Notes: generated by a model from the letters alone, not told the origin. DNA of 64,000 nt from Alligator mississippiensis (GCF_030867095.1 NC_081835.1:23072501-23136500), one strand, 5' to 3'. Counted from the first letter of the stretch, positions 35,922 through 46,939 are shown. Translations and numbers: made by a program.

Positions 35922-35926
35922 AGGGA

Positions 35927-36500
35927 CACTGCTACAGCTGCTGTGGGCTGCTTTGGAGGCCAGTCAGCAAGCCAATTAGAAAAACCTTTGGGTGGCTCGG
36001 GAACCACATGACTGGAATGGATAGGGCTCGAGAGGCATGTAAGCCCAGGGCCTGAGCCAGGGCAGTCAGTTTGGCCCTGCAAGCCACAGGGGGAAGAGCT
36101 CTGCAGCAAGCTGGCTGTGGCTGAGCTAATGCTTTGGATCCTGCTGTCCCTGGGACCAGCAAGTAAGGAGCCAGAGGCTCTCAGGGAGTTTTGGACCCAG
36201 GATGAGTAGCGGTTTTTGTTATACAACCAATGTGCTGAGAGACTTAGTTCTGGCCAAAGTGCTTATGCTTTCCATTTGAGTCTTAACTGGTGGTTTGGGT
36301 TAGGCTATTAGGGACGGTATGGGTGTCCCACTGGTTCCTGAGGGGTACGTGACTGTTTGAATCCAGCCAGGGGCCAGGCTCAAGGTGCTAACAGGTTGCA
36401 AAGAAAGGGAGGATACCCAGGGAGCTAGAGCAGAGCAGGAACTGAGTAGCCACCGGGGGTGTTACAGCCACCCCTGGAGCTCAGTCCTGCTACACTGGTA
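35927..36500. repeat. GC-rich repeat block downstream of the gypsy element
   Basis: Resumes the GC-rich character seen before the gypsy insertion and shares the word AGGAGCCAG(A/G)GGCTC with it (near 31048 and 36167). Ends around GGGGTGTTACAGCCACCCC, near 36460-36478. Could be the other half of one older repeat. Confidence 0.4.
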
Positions 36501-39052
36501 CTACAACCATCCAGGTCTATCTTCAGGTTTGGCCATTTTGAAACCAGTCCGTGTGCACTGAGCTTCTGTTCTGTTACAGGTTTAGGCCATTTCCTGTCAC
36601 TTATACCAGTTTATATATAATTTCTGTCCATAGCCTTTGTGAACTTCTGCTATCACCATTGACCCCATCAACATTGTTATGTACTGAGTGTGTGTGTGCG
36701 TGTGTGTCTGTTAAGCTTGAAGAGCATTTAGTTAAGTCTTCTGTTTGTACAGTAAAATTGGTTGCCTTGCTGCTTCCTGTCTAATCTCACTGGGATAAAC
36801 AACCCATGCAATACACAAAAAAAGCATGTCCAGGAATATTTGGGCATCTGATATCACCTTTGTGGTTAATTTCTAACATGGGAATGTTACAAGAAATTGG
36901 AAATAGTTCTCTGCTCCCTCTCCTCCCCCAATATCCTTCCACTGGGAAGAAGTTGGCTTTTGGATAGTCCCACAGAGCCTGTGCGACTGCTGTTTTTCTG
37001 TTATCTCAGGAACTATTCTTTTAAAATCCCAGCTTCCCATGAACTTGCCCATTCAGATTTGGATTTCTAATAGCAAGGATTCCTGCTGATCATCCTAATC
37101 TCCTGCCTCTGTAAAAAGGTTCCTTTTATGCTTATGACACAAAAGACTTTGTTGTGGTTTTACACAGAAAAGAGAAATGAACTGATCTTCTGTTTGCAAA
37201 CAGGAGGAGAGTTTTAGTTCTTAACTATTCAATTCATATTGGCCCATTCCTTTTACTTATTCAACCAACCCCAGGGTAGAGAATCACTTTCTTGCCAAAA
37301 TAGAAGAATACTCCACTTCTGGAAGGAAAATAGCATTACTGTTCAGAAACAACATGCTACATTCACCATAACAATCAGAACAGTTTAGAGAAAAGACATT
37401 ATTCTGCTGATAAAAAAATATATGGTGAAATTCTGCCCTGAGTTCAGTGAAATTTTTCCATGAACATCCAAAGTCAATTTTTTTTTGCCACCTGAAATTT
37501 CATATTGTGTACTTTTTGCTACTAAGTGCACCAATATAATTTATAACGGAAACTCCCTGATGAAACATGACACTCATTGTGAGTTGAACATGGCATATGA
37601 AAATGAATTAACTTTTTAGAAAAGCAAGGAAAAACTTGATAGGGTAATGGAAGATTCAGTGTTGAATGTCTAGCAGAATGGTAAATATTTCTGGTACCCA
37701 AATGGGACTGTGTTTCCTAAATGTGTTGCTATGGTGTCTCTTCCAGTCCAGCCTGTAGCCAAGAGACCTTGTGCCAATCTTACCAGATCTCTTATGTACC
37801 ATGTAGCTAAGTCAATTCTTGCTTTAAAAAATGAATAGCATATGTGGGGGTAAATCTACACTCTAGACTTCAGTCTAGTGTAGAAATACCTGAACTAGCT
37901 GTAAACAAGCCAATAATCAGGAAAAGGATATCTGTAGTAAAGTGCTTCACTGAGCCTAATGTATTCTGTTGTGGCCAGATTATTTCTGGGGCCTCAGTTA
38001 GCTCATAGACAGCTATCCCATGAGCATCTACATTAGAATGTAGTGGGTTTTTTTTCATTAGGATGCTGAAAAATTATTAATTTGGTGCTCATTCATGCTC
38101 CTCATACAGCCACTAATTGGCTACAAGGACTATAACAGGAAGACAAACCTAGTGCTGTTGGTACCAGTAAGAACTGGTTAGAACTCTTTCCTTCCTTCAC
38201 AACAGCAGCATACATTTGTAGAAATTCTTCTATGTTTCAGTGTATACATATCATATCACATCACATTTCCTACCACTGACACTCCATCTCTCCTTCCTCC
38301 ATCATTTTTCCCTGACTCTGAGGTGGTAATTGTGCTCCTGTGCTAGAGTGTCCACAAAATTAATCAGGAAACACTTGCACTAATTGACTGCTTCTGCTTC
38401 TTGGTTTTCTTGTTTGAATACAGTTTTCAGGGTAGACTATAGCAGCAGATATATTTTTCTTAACATGGAGAATTTTTTTAGACTTGTTTGGAGGGGAAAA
38501 AAAGATTTCAGAACTTTTCAATAAAAACGGAGACTTTTCTTGTACAAATTCATCTTATTTTTACCAGCTAGAATTTTAAAATTCAAAATTTTTAATGAAT
38601 GGAGTGTTTTATTGGCAAATATATTTACATTTTATCCCACAATTCAAACAACTGTTCTTTTTATTTCCAATCAGGATGTGGTTAATTCTTGCATTTCTGA
38701 CTTTGACATGAGAAATCTAAGCTGGAGAATTCAGAATCACATGCTACTTAAAAATATGTTTCAGAATAATCCTTAACAGTTCCATTTTGTTTTTCACTTT
38801 TAAAATGCTTTATTAACTTTTATCTAAATATGGGTAAAGATTAATGTACAAAATGAATACTTATATAGGCACAGTCAGTACCTCCCATATCAAGGGAAAC
38901 ATTATACCTTGTTTTCTGTATCAGCTGTATTGTTGTTAATCAAATAAAATTATGTAGCCAACAAAAAGGATATAATAACGCATGCTCTTTCAAAATGAAT
39001 CTCCTGTCTGGTATGTTAATGAATAGCACCACTGATATTTTATTTCACTCAC
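36501..39052. other. AT-rich intergenic DNA
   Basis: No gene recognised. A possible weak MITE lies at 37847-38048; the rest is featureless. Confidence 0.5.
37847..38048. mobile_element. Possible degenerate MITE
   Basis: GGGGTAAATCTACACTCTAG on the left and GCATCTACATTAGAATGTAG on the right resemble decayed inverted ends of the CTACA-type MITEs in this window. No target duplication was found. Confidence 0.3.
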
Positions 39053-39126
39053 ATTGGGTGCGTCTACACATGCTGATTTAAGGTGCTTTAGCCTGTTTTA
39101 AAGTGCATTAAGGCTGCGCGTCTACA

Positions 39127-40403
39127 CACAGACCCAAGTAACTATAGGCCTGTAAGCCTCACCTTGGTGCTCGGGAAGATCTTGGAGAGAATCATCAAGG
39201 AGCACGTCTGTGGGGGGCCTGCAGGGGAGATCATGCTCAGGGGCAATTAGCATGGGTTCATCAAAGGCAGGTCCTGCCTGACCAACCTGATTGCCTTTTA
39301 TGACCAAGTAACCAAATCCTTGGATGATGGTGTTGCTGTGGACGTAGTTTTTCTAGAATTTAAGAAGGCCTTTGACACTGTCTCTCACCCCATCCTCATC
39401 AATAAATTAAGATGCCTGCACAGTTGGATGGGTAAAAAATTGGCTGATGGGGCGCACCCAGAGAGTAGTGGTGAATGGGTTGTATTCAACCTGGCGAGAT
39501 GTGAGCAGTGGGGTACCCCAGGGCTCAGTCCTCGGGCCCGCACTGTTTAACATCTTCATCAGCAACTTGGATGAGGGGGTGGAAAGCACGCTGTCCAAAT
39601 TTGCTGATGACACTAAGATGTGGGGCGAGGTGGACACACTTGAAGGGAGAGAGAGGCTGAAAATAGATTTAGACAGATTACAAAAGTGGGCAGATGAGAA
39701 TAGGATGGGGTTCAATGTAGACAAATGCAGGGTGCTGCACCTTGGGAGAAGGAATCCACAGCATACATTCAGGCTGGGGAGTTCCCTTCTTGAAAGCACA
39801 GAGGCGGAAAGGGATCTTGGAGTGATTATTGACTCCAAGATGAACATGAGCCGCCAATGCCAGACCGCAGCCAGCAAGGCCAACCATACCTTGTCATGCA
39901 TCCAAAGGTGCATCTCAAGCTGGTCCAGAGAGTTGATACTCCCCCTCTATGCGACTTTGGTCAGGCCACAGTTGGAGTACTGCGTCCAGTACTGGGTACC
40001 GCACTTCAAAAGGGATGTGGCCAGCCTGGAGCAGGTTCAGAGGAGGGCCACCCGCTTGGTGAGAGGGCAGCAGGACAGGCCCTAAGAGGAGAGACTGAAG
40101 GACCTGAACCTGTTCGGCCTCAGCAAGAGGAGGCTGAGGGGGGACCTGGTGGCTGCCTACAAGCTCATCAGGGGAGATCAACAGCAAATAGGCAGAGCCC
40201 TTTTCTCCCCAGCACCACCTGGGGTGGCAAGGAACAATGGTCATAAGCTGATGGAGAATAGGTTTAGGTTAGAGATCAGAAAGCAATATTTTACAGTTAG
40301 GGTGGCCAAAATCTGGAACCAACTTCCCAGGGAAGTGGTCCTCGCCCCTACCTTGGGCAAATTCAAGAGGAGGTTGGATGATCAGCTGTCTGGGGTCTTG
40401 TGA
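39127..40403 (+). pseudogene. CR1 ORF2 RT domain, copy 4
   Basis: RT motifs from YRPVSLT through the 3' end of ORF2. A TAG lies just before [39 protein letters not shown] is readable; the frame changes near 39,420. The best piece is 39447-40085 (212 codons): [20 protein letters not shown], the intact catalytic FADDTKMWG (FADD at 39600-39611), ADENRMGFNVDKCRVLHLG, ERDLGVIIDSKMNM and LVRPQLEYCVQYWVPHF. The C-terminal LNLFGLSKRRLRGDL region and EIRKQYFTVRVAKIWNQLPR follow in another frame (to 40403). Copying activity is lost through truncation and breaks. Confidence 0.9.
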
Positions 40404-40495
40404 ACTCAGCATTCATTCCTGCCTGTGGCAGGGGTCAGGCTAGATGATCTGTTCAGGTCCCTTCTAACCCTAGCTACTATGAAACTATGAAACAT
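39127..40495 (+). mobile_element. CR1 LINE copy 4 nested in a MITE
   Basis: A 5'-truncated CR1 starting inside the RT domain at the SNYRPVSLTLVLGKIL-like block and ending in CTATGAAACTATGAAAC. Its junctions fall inside the MITE at 39056-40819, so it inserted later. No obvious target duplication, as is usual for CR1. Confidence 0.93.
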
Positions 40496-40532
40496 GCATG
40501 CCCTTAATCTGCCTTAAAAATGGTGATTTTAG

Positions 40533-40604
40533 GCTGTTCGTGCCTAAATTTGATACCTGCAAAAGCAAAATCAAAAGCAGGTATCAAATTTAGGCGCGAA
40601 CAGC
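40533..40604. repeat. 72-nt hairpin within a MITE (28-bp arms)
   Basis: Arms 40533-40560 and 40577-40604 are complementary at 27 of 28 positions around a 16-nt A-rich loop. The size is in the range of microRNA precursors. No evidence of expression is available from sequence. Confidence 0.9.
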
Positions 40605-40822
40605 TAAAGTGCATTATCACATGTGTAGATGTGTTCAGGCGCATTAACACTGTGTATGGACTGCCTTGGGACTAACTTTAGTCCTACATCATTCCATGCA
40701 CATGGTGTTAATTCACTTTAATGCATGCAAGGGTAAATGCGAGCCTAAATCACCTTAATGCACATTAAGCTGATATGCATTACATGTTGGTGCACCTAAA
40801 TGCATGTGTAGACATGCCCATT

Positions 40823-41266
40823 GTCTCTTCAGTCACTTTTGTCCATGCAAAGTGGGTCAGTTACTCTCATGTGGTAGCATTTAATTATCAGTTTTCCCTT
40901 AATATGCACAAGTAAAATTGATTTGTACAAGCTGCAAATCCAAGAAGAAATTGTCTCCTCTAGGATTAGGAGAAGTAGGAAATTGTTGGTCAAGGAACTG
41001 AATGTAGCCAGGCTAATGAGGACAACCACCAAAAAATAAACCCTAGTTACTCTCTCTTACTATGTGTCAAAACCCCATCAATTAGGCAGTGTAGCCAGTT
41101 TAGGGCCACCCTGAGCATGTACCCAGACTGTCTGTCCTGGGTTTCTTTTTTTGATGCATACTCAGAGCTATGCTAAATAAGTTATATTTATTTCCAGGTT
41201 TTGGTATGTGTTGAATGGGAGCAAGTGGATAGGGCTTGCGTCTCAGTGGCAGTCCTGAACTTAGCA
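40823..41266. other. Intergenic DNA, nothing recognised
   Basis: No gene or repeat identified between the split MITE and the next MITE. Confidence 0.5.
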
Positions 41267-41500
41267 GGTGGTCTATATGTTCATTAACGCGCAGTAGTTA
41301 CTGCTCATTTAATGAAGTACAAACCAAACATGCAGTAACTAGAATTACTGAACTGTAGTGCCAGTGAGCACCTTTTTAGTGACACTACTGTGCAGTAGCC
41401 TAATAATACTGGGCAGTAGTGTATTAGCACTGTGCTATGGTATGCTACTGTGTAGTGCTATCAGGCTACTGTGCATTAAGTGTCTTGTGTAGATGTGCCC
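41267..41500 (+). mobile_element. Harbinger-like MITE (CAGTAG family) copy 2
   Basis: Same wording and order as the other copies: GTCTATATGTTCATTAACGC, CGCAGTAGTTACTGC, CCTTTTTAGTGACACTACTG, TGCAGTAGCCTAATA, then GTGTAGATGTGCCC. The left end has lost a base and the target duplication is not resolved. Confidence 0.75.
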
Positions 41501-42238
41501 AGCATGGAGTAGTGTAGATATGGCTAGATACTCAGTTCCCAACTTTTGCACGATATTGGGGAAAGTCACTGAATTTCTTAATACCAAGAATTAAATTCTT
41601 AATTTCACTCAATTTCTCAATACCAGGTAGAAGATGCATTTTAAAAGAGCACTTATTATTACATCCTTTCCCCTTTCTTTAGAAATGCCTATCTTACAAG
41701 AGTGCTTTGGAGGGAAATTCATTAGTGTTTGTGAGCTGCCCTGACACTACAATGACATTTGTCATTCTAATTCCCAGAGAGAATGACATCAATAGACTTA
41801 CTTCTAGGCATATCAGTCTCATCTCCATCTAACAAGCACCCATATGGGTTAGAAACCTTAAGTGATTCCTTTTTGTATTGCCTAATAAATTCTAACATAC
41901 ACACCCACAATGAACATGGTTTGGTAACGTGTCTTTCACGTGTTGAGAGAGAAACCTGACAGTCAGAAATGATTATATAGAAAACATATTCCTAAAAACT
42001 AACTCTAATACTTTTAGTAATATAGGCAGAAAGTTTAGTTACATAGCTTAGGTAAAACAAAACTTACTAAAATTTACAGTCCATTTCTAAGGTCTCATTA
42101 GGCTGCCATTCACTGTAGGATATGTAGAAAATAAGAAAGGGAGAGAAATAGAGGGAATTTATTCTAACATTCATAATTTCAGACATTACCATCCTCTTCT
42201 AGAGAAATTTTTCAAGTAAATTAGGTGGCCCCTTATCG
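41501..42238. other. Intergenic DNA, nothing recognised
   Basis: AT-rich sequence with no identifiable feature. Confidence 0.5.
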
Positions 42239-42547
42239 TTTCATAGTAGCTAGGCTCAGGAGGGACCTGAACAGATCATCTAGCCTGACCCTCTGCCACA
42301 GGCAGGAATGAATGCTGGGTTCACAAGACCCCAGACAGGTGATTATCCAACCTCCTCTTGAATTTGCCCAAGGTAGGGGTGAGGACCACTTCCCTAGGAG
42401 GTTGGTTCCAGATTCTGGCCACCCTAACTGTAAAATATTGCCTTCTGATCTCTAACCTAAATCTATTCTCCATCAGCTTAGGACCATTGTTCCTCATCAC
42501 CCCAGGTGGTGCTGGGGAGAGCAGGGCTCTTCCTATTTGCTGATATC
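42239..42547 (-). mobile_element. CR1 LINE copy 5, short 3' fragment
   Basis: An antisense CR1 3' end closely matching the 3' 300 bp of copy 4: terminal TTTCATAGTAG, GACCTGAACAGATCATCTAG, then codons for IRRQYFTVRVARIWNQ and NGPKLMENRFRLE on the minus strand. Severely 5'-truncated at 42,547. Confidence 0.9.
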
Positions 42548-42765
42548 CACCAGATTTGTGCACAGGGCAGGGGAGGATGTGAGCTGCCTGCTGTGGGCTC
42601 AGGCTCTCCACCCTGCTGCCCTCCCCCCAGGGATCTGTGAGTGGGGAGTGAGAGTCACTAGCAGGGTGGAGGGCCATTGGTGGGGACTGAAGGGCACTAG
42701 CAGGGGTGGGGGGGCTGTAGGTGGAGAGTGAGGGGCCTGGACCTGCATCCTGGTGAGTGAAGGAG
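42548..42765. repeat. GC-rich unidentified block
   Basis: G-rich sequence with CTAGCAGGG(T/G)-type words repeated at about 42,658 and 42,700. It directly abuts the truncated CR1. No family assigned. Confidence 0.35.
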
Positions 42766-42963
42766 GAAAAATTTGATCTGATTTTTCATGATAAAAAACA
42801 CCATATCAAATACCAAAATGTTGAGTTATTTAGAATTTTTTTTATTATAGTGACTGAGGTGCTGGTAGGCTTTCAAATTGCTTAAAAATTGTAAATGTAT
42901 GATTTGTTCAATTAATGCACATTGTGTTCAGTTAATACATATCTACATACATACATGCATAGC

Positions 42964-42972
<9 letters not shown>

Positions 42973-42996
<24 letters not shown>
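42973..42996. repeat. (AG)12 microsatellite
   Basis: Uninterrupted AG dinucleotides following a short AT tract. Confidence 0.93.
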
Positions 42997-43074
42997 TGGT
43001 GTTTCATTTTAATTATGGGTTTTGGGGTTTTTCCCAGAGAATTTGCAATTTTTAAACAGATAACCCAGGATCCC

Positions 43075-43475
43075 TGAGAAAAGGCTGAAAGAGTCTAAGA
43101 TTATTTAGTTGGAGAAGAGAAGACTAAGGGGTGATCTGTTAAGAGTCTTCATATCCTTGACGGGTGATTATAGCGAGGACGGAGATGGGCTTTTCTCTGT
43201 GGCTATAGGGGACAGGGCTAGGAGCAATGGCCTCAAGCTTCAATGGGGGGAATTTAGGTCGGAGGAGCTTTCTATTATGAGAGGGTCAGGTGCTAGACCA
43301 GACTTACCTAGGGAAAATGTGGAATCTGTATCCTTGAAAGCTTTAAGAGCAGGTTAGACAGACGCTTGGCTGGGATGGTTTAGTCAGGGATGGTCCTGCT
43401 TTGAAGAAGAGGCTGGACTAGATATCCTTGTGAAGTCCCTTCCAGCCCTCCTTTCCTATGATCTTATAATCTTCA
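43075..43475 (+). mobile_element. CR1 LINE copy 6, old 3' fragment
   Basis: Diverged CR1 C-terminus and 3' UTR in sense orientation: an EKRRLRGDLLRVFISL-like block, GGACTAGATATCCTTGTGAA, GTCCCTTCCAGCCCTCC and a TATGATCTTATAATCTT end. It belongs to a different, older subfamily than copies 4, 5 and 7. Confidence 0.85.
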
Positions 43476-43768
43476 TTTTGTAGCTGTATCATTTTGAACA
43501 ACCTTGCTTAACTTGTTGGTGTTATATATCTGCTTTGTCTTGAAAAAATCATTATTTGGTTTCAGAATTTTAAAAACTTTTTAACTGTACTTGACTTTAT
43601 GTAGTAGTTTAAAATGTCTTTTCAGTAAATTGTAATTCATTGCTATGTGTTCAGTGTAATAGCCTGACTGTTGCAGTTGCACCGTAGTTGAAAGGCAATG
43701 TACTCACAATCTGCTGTGGTTTCTCTGCAAAAGATGGTACTTGTTTAGTACTTGAGAATTCAAAAGTA

Positions 43769-44211
43769 CACAAGATGCTGACTGCACAGTAGCATTGCGT
43801 GGCAGATAGTGTGACGTGATGCTACTACGCAGTAGTCTCGAACTACTGTGCAGTCAGCATCATGAAAAAGCCATTCAGTAGCAGTACTTGTTTATACAAG
43901 TACTAAATGACTGCACAGTAACTGGAGGGGCTGTACAGTACTGCTACTGAATGGCTTTTTCACGATGCTGACTGCACAGTAGTTCGAGACTACTGCGTAG
44001 TAGCATCACGTCACACTATCTGCCACGCAATCCTACTGTGCAGTATTCACGGGCTACTGTGCAGTCAGCATCTTGTGTAGACAGCTTGCGCGTAGCAGCT
44101 ACTGCACAGCAAATCAGTCTATTGCAGAGTTAGCTAGTACCTGTAAATACAGCTGTACTAAACTAACTGTGTAGTAGTTACTGTGCAGCGGGGCTCATGT
44201 AGATGCTGACT
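43769..44211 (-). mobile_element. CAGTAG-family MITE with an expanded internal palindrome
   Basis: Related to the other CAGTAG MITEs but rearranged. CACAAGATGCTGACTGCACA at the left and its exact inverse at 44054-44077 bracket a nested hairpin (43781-44044). Further right, TACCTGTAAATACAGCTGTA to GGCTCATGTAGATGC matches the 5' half of the family, reversed. The terminal GGG and target duplication are not found, so the limits are approximate. Confidence 0.75.
43781..44044. repeat. Near-perfect inverted repeat, 107-bp arms
   Basis: Arms 43781-43887 and 43938-44044 are complementary at 105 of 107 positions, around a 50-nt spacer. The two mismatches are at 43793/44032 and 43862/43963. An outer 24-bp exact pair (43769-43792 with 44054-44077) competes with or extends it. 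Confidence 0.95.
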
Positions 44212-44672
44212 GGGGGCAAATTTGCTCCCAGTCAGCCACACCAGCAGAAGGCCTGGTTCAGCCAATCAGTATGGGACTGGGTCCCTCTCTGCCCCCTCCC
44301 TGTCCCAGTGCTGTGAGGTTCTGGCTCCCCACAGGAGGATTGGGGTAGGGGGCTGGGATACAATGGCGGGAGAGGGGGCAATTTCCAAGCCCCAGGGCAC
44401 AGGGCTGGGAAACAGTTGCCCCCCACCCTCCAGAGCCCAGGCCTGACCCTGGTGTTCCCTGCCAGTGTGGGTCTGGTACCCACCTAGAGCTCCCTCTTGC
44501 TGCCATATGGCAGGATAGCAGGACAGAGTTTTCCTGCCCTGAACTGGTCGTGTTGGGAGCTAATTTGCTTCCAATTAATGCATGGTTAGACATGCTCTCA
44601 TGGAAAGCTTACTGCACCGTATTTTACAGTGTAGTAAGCTTTCTATGCATTAATTGCACATGTAGACACACC
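44212..44672. mobile_element. MITE-like segment ending in a palindromic arm
   Basis: A GC-rich stretch (44220-44540) is followed by a clear inverted repeat: AATTAATGCAT (44573) pairs with ATGCATTAATT (44646), and GGAAAGCTTACTGCAC with GTGTAGTAAGCTTTCT. The segment ends with CATGTAGACACACC, the family terminus. The left boundary is unclear. Confidence 0.55.
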
Positions 44673-45217
44673 TTCTGAGTCTAAAAAAGATATTTGAAAA
44701 ATTCAAGATGTTTTATTTCAATATTTATGAAATAAAATGTTCAGTTTTTTAAATAATATAGGTGCTAATTTTTTTTTTTAAGCTAACAAATTATTTCTTT
44801 AAAAAGTAGAAAAAAATCCCTGAAAACAAAAGTTCTAATTTTATATTGACCTCAAACAAAGATTTTTCACTGGAAAATATGCAATAGTGTTTTATTCAAG
44901 TCAACCTTAAATACGGCTTCTACCATAGTTTGTTGAACTGGAGCAGGATCATCTTCTACAGTGAATAGTCTCACAGAAGTCAAATAGCAGTAATAGCTAG
45001 AGAACACAACTGTGGCCAGGGGCATTTAGGTCAATAGGACTACTCACAAACTTAAACTTACATTTGTGCTTTACTTAACTGCAGCCAGAGGGCTCAGCAC
45101 CTTGCAAAATGAATAAGATATTAGACCTTAAGTTTGGTACTATTCAAAAGAGTTGAAAAAAGAAAAAAGAATTAAGACACACAGGAATAAATTCTACTGG
45201 CATTCATGAGTCTACTG
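44673..45217. other. Intergenic DNA, nothing recognised
   Basis: AT-rich, with no gene or repeat identified. Confidence 0.5.
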
Positions 45218-45256
45218 CAGTGGTGCTCAACCTTTTTAGATTTAATTCCCTCCACA

Positions 45257-45282
45257 CCCCCCCCCCCCCCCCCCCCCCCCCC
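45257..45282. repeat. Run of 26 C
   Basis: An uninterrupted poly-C run. Length in an assembly may be inexact because such runs are hard to sequence. Confidence 0.9.
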
Positions 45283-45412
45283 TGCTGGTTAAACCCAAGG
45301 CTGCCCTTGGAACAAGCCAGCTCCTAGTTTTCACTTATCTTTTTCCTACAGAAAAATTAGAGTTTGATTCTTCTTTTGCAAAGAACTCAGAAAGATCACA
45401 ACAAGTCAGTAT

Positions 45413-45718
45413 GGGCATTTATAGATGTGCTTCAGGAGGTGGTAGGGGGCACTGTAATTAGAGCGGCTCTGAGAGCCACTCTAATTAAAACACCTAAAGT
45501 GTCATGTGTATTAGCATCCCCATGCTGAAAAACGGTGATGGAGGTGCTTTAACTAAAGCTTGTCGAACAAGCGCCCGCATCATCATTTTTCAGTGTAGGG
45601 ATACTGATACATGTGATGCTGGAGCCTGCTGGAGTGTGGTAATTAGAATGCTCCAGCAGACTCGATTAATCAAGTCCACTCTGACACTGAAATTCTTGCT
45701 GCATGTGAATAGGCTCCC
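45413..45718. mobile_element. Harbinger-like MITE nested in a hAT element
   Basis: A 306-bp segment with weak inverted ends GGGCATTTATAGATGTGC and (reversed) GGGAGCCTATTCACATGC, flanked by the 3-bp duplication TAT (45410-45412 and 45719-45721). It contains mirrored words such as TAATTAGAGCGGCTCTGAG and GTAATTAGAATGCTCCAG. No coding capacity. Confidence 0.68.
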
Positions 45719-45886
45719 TATGTTTTAACGCTGTGTATTCCTATTTGAAATCCCTGGGTTTATCTGTGAAATCATATGTACGTTGTTTGCACACCTACCA
45801 GTGCTAATATTGCAAAGCACCCTTAAAAGGCTCACACAGCACTCTAGGGTGCTGCATCACCCTGGTTAAGAATCACTGCTCAATTG

Positions 45887-46939
45887 ATACCAATGTTATC
45901 ACTTCAGAATTGTACCTGTATAATAGAGGTAAAAAATCAACCCATTTCAACAAACCTTCTTTCTCTCTGTGCCTGCATAAATCAGGCTTCACTGGAGGGA
46001 AAAAAAGGTCTGAATTTGGTAAGCTGCAGTTTGAGAATTAGGGCCCCATCAGCACTATATGGAATGTTTTGCTCATTCATGCTGTATAAATAAATATCAC
46101 AAAATGTTTTTTGGATTCTGCCTTGTCTGTTACAGAAACCAAAAGCATTCGGGCTTCCAAAAAGACCCACTGAGGCTTCCTTCACATTTACACAGATTTT
46201 CAAGTTGGCTGACAGCCACTAGACAACTTATTGAAAATAAGCTAGAAGCAATACATAGGTATTGTACATGAAAATACCATTTAGGAGAATTCAAAAGTAC
46301 TACAACTCTCATTTAAAGAAGAGAATGAGAGCAATGGATGTAGAAAATATGCTTGTTTCTCAAAATATAAAATCCTAAAACTTTAAACTATTGTTACTCA
46401 TGTGTTCTGTGAAAGCAATTCCATATGCTCCTTCTTCCTTATAGAAAAATAAGATATCTTTCAGTTCACCACACTTTAGATCCATATTAAAATATAATTA
46501 GGGAGTGAATCCTTTCAAGGGGACAGCATGGGTGCAAAGGCCTTCCCATGTGGTTCTCTCTGTAAAACCACAGTTTAAATTTGAGAATAAAGCTGAGCCA
46601 ATAATCTACAATGAATAATAATTTATTTTTCCATTCACTTGGAACTCTAGAAATACTTCACTTAATTTATTTCAAATCATTTACCGACTTTTTCATTTTT
46701 TCCGTATTTAAATAACTCACAAATCATTTATTTTAATGATTCACCGTTCAAAGTTCCAAACTCTAATTGTGCTTAGTTATGTAAATCACATGATTTTATT
46801 TTTGTTCCCTGATTGGATGTCTTGTGTAAATAAGCAACACAGCAGAAATTACAAAAGATAATACCATTCAAAAACACTTTTGGAAAATATTTAATTAGCT
46901 TGATTTAACCTTTCTGTTTCACAAGCAGTAAAACTTGAG
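45887..46939. other. Intergenic DNA, nothing recognised
   Basis: AT-rich sequence without a recognisable feature. Confidence 0.5.

Larger units (their letters stand above)
31257..35926 (+). mobile_element. Ty3/gypsy LTR retrotransposon, complete but defective
   Basis: A full LTR element, 4,660 bp between perfect 5-bp target duplications AGGGA (31257-31261 and 35922-35926). Order: 5' LTR, primer-binding site, gag, zinc knuckles and protease, reverse transcriptase, RNase H, integrase, C-terminal tail, polypurine tract, 3' LTR. RT preceding integrase is the Ty3/gypsy order. No envelope gene is visible. The coding region has at least four in-frame stops and several frameshifts, so the copy is dead. 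The LTRs differ at about 10 of 230 positions, a moderate age. Confidence 0.95.
39056..40819. mobile_element. Harbinger-like MITE split by a CR1 insertion
   Basis: Ends GGGTGCGTCTACACATG (39056) and, reversed, GGGCATGTCTACACATG (40819) are flanked by the 3-bp duplication ATT (39053-39055 and 40820-40822). The MITE interior is GCATTAA-rich and is interrupted by CR1 copy 4 (39127-40495). Without the CR1 it would be about 395 bp. It contains a pre-miRNA-like hairpin at 40533-40604. Confidence 0.82.
45218..45878. mobile_element. hAT-like element interrupted by a MITE
   Basis: Ends CAGTGGTGCTCAACC and, reversed, CAGTGATTCTTAACC mark a hAT-type element. Flanking octamers agree at 5 of 8 positions (45210-45217 and 45879-45886). 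It shares CTCCTAGTTTTCACTTAT and TTGCAAAGAACTCAGAAA with the copy at 60849-61067. A 306-bp MITE (45413-45718) sits inside, and a 26-C run lies near the left end. No transposase is encoded. Confidence 0.78.
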
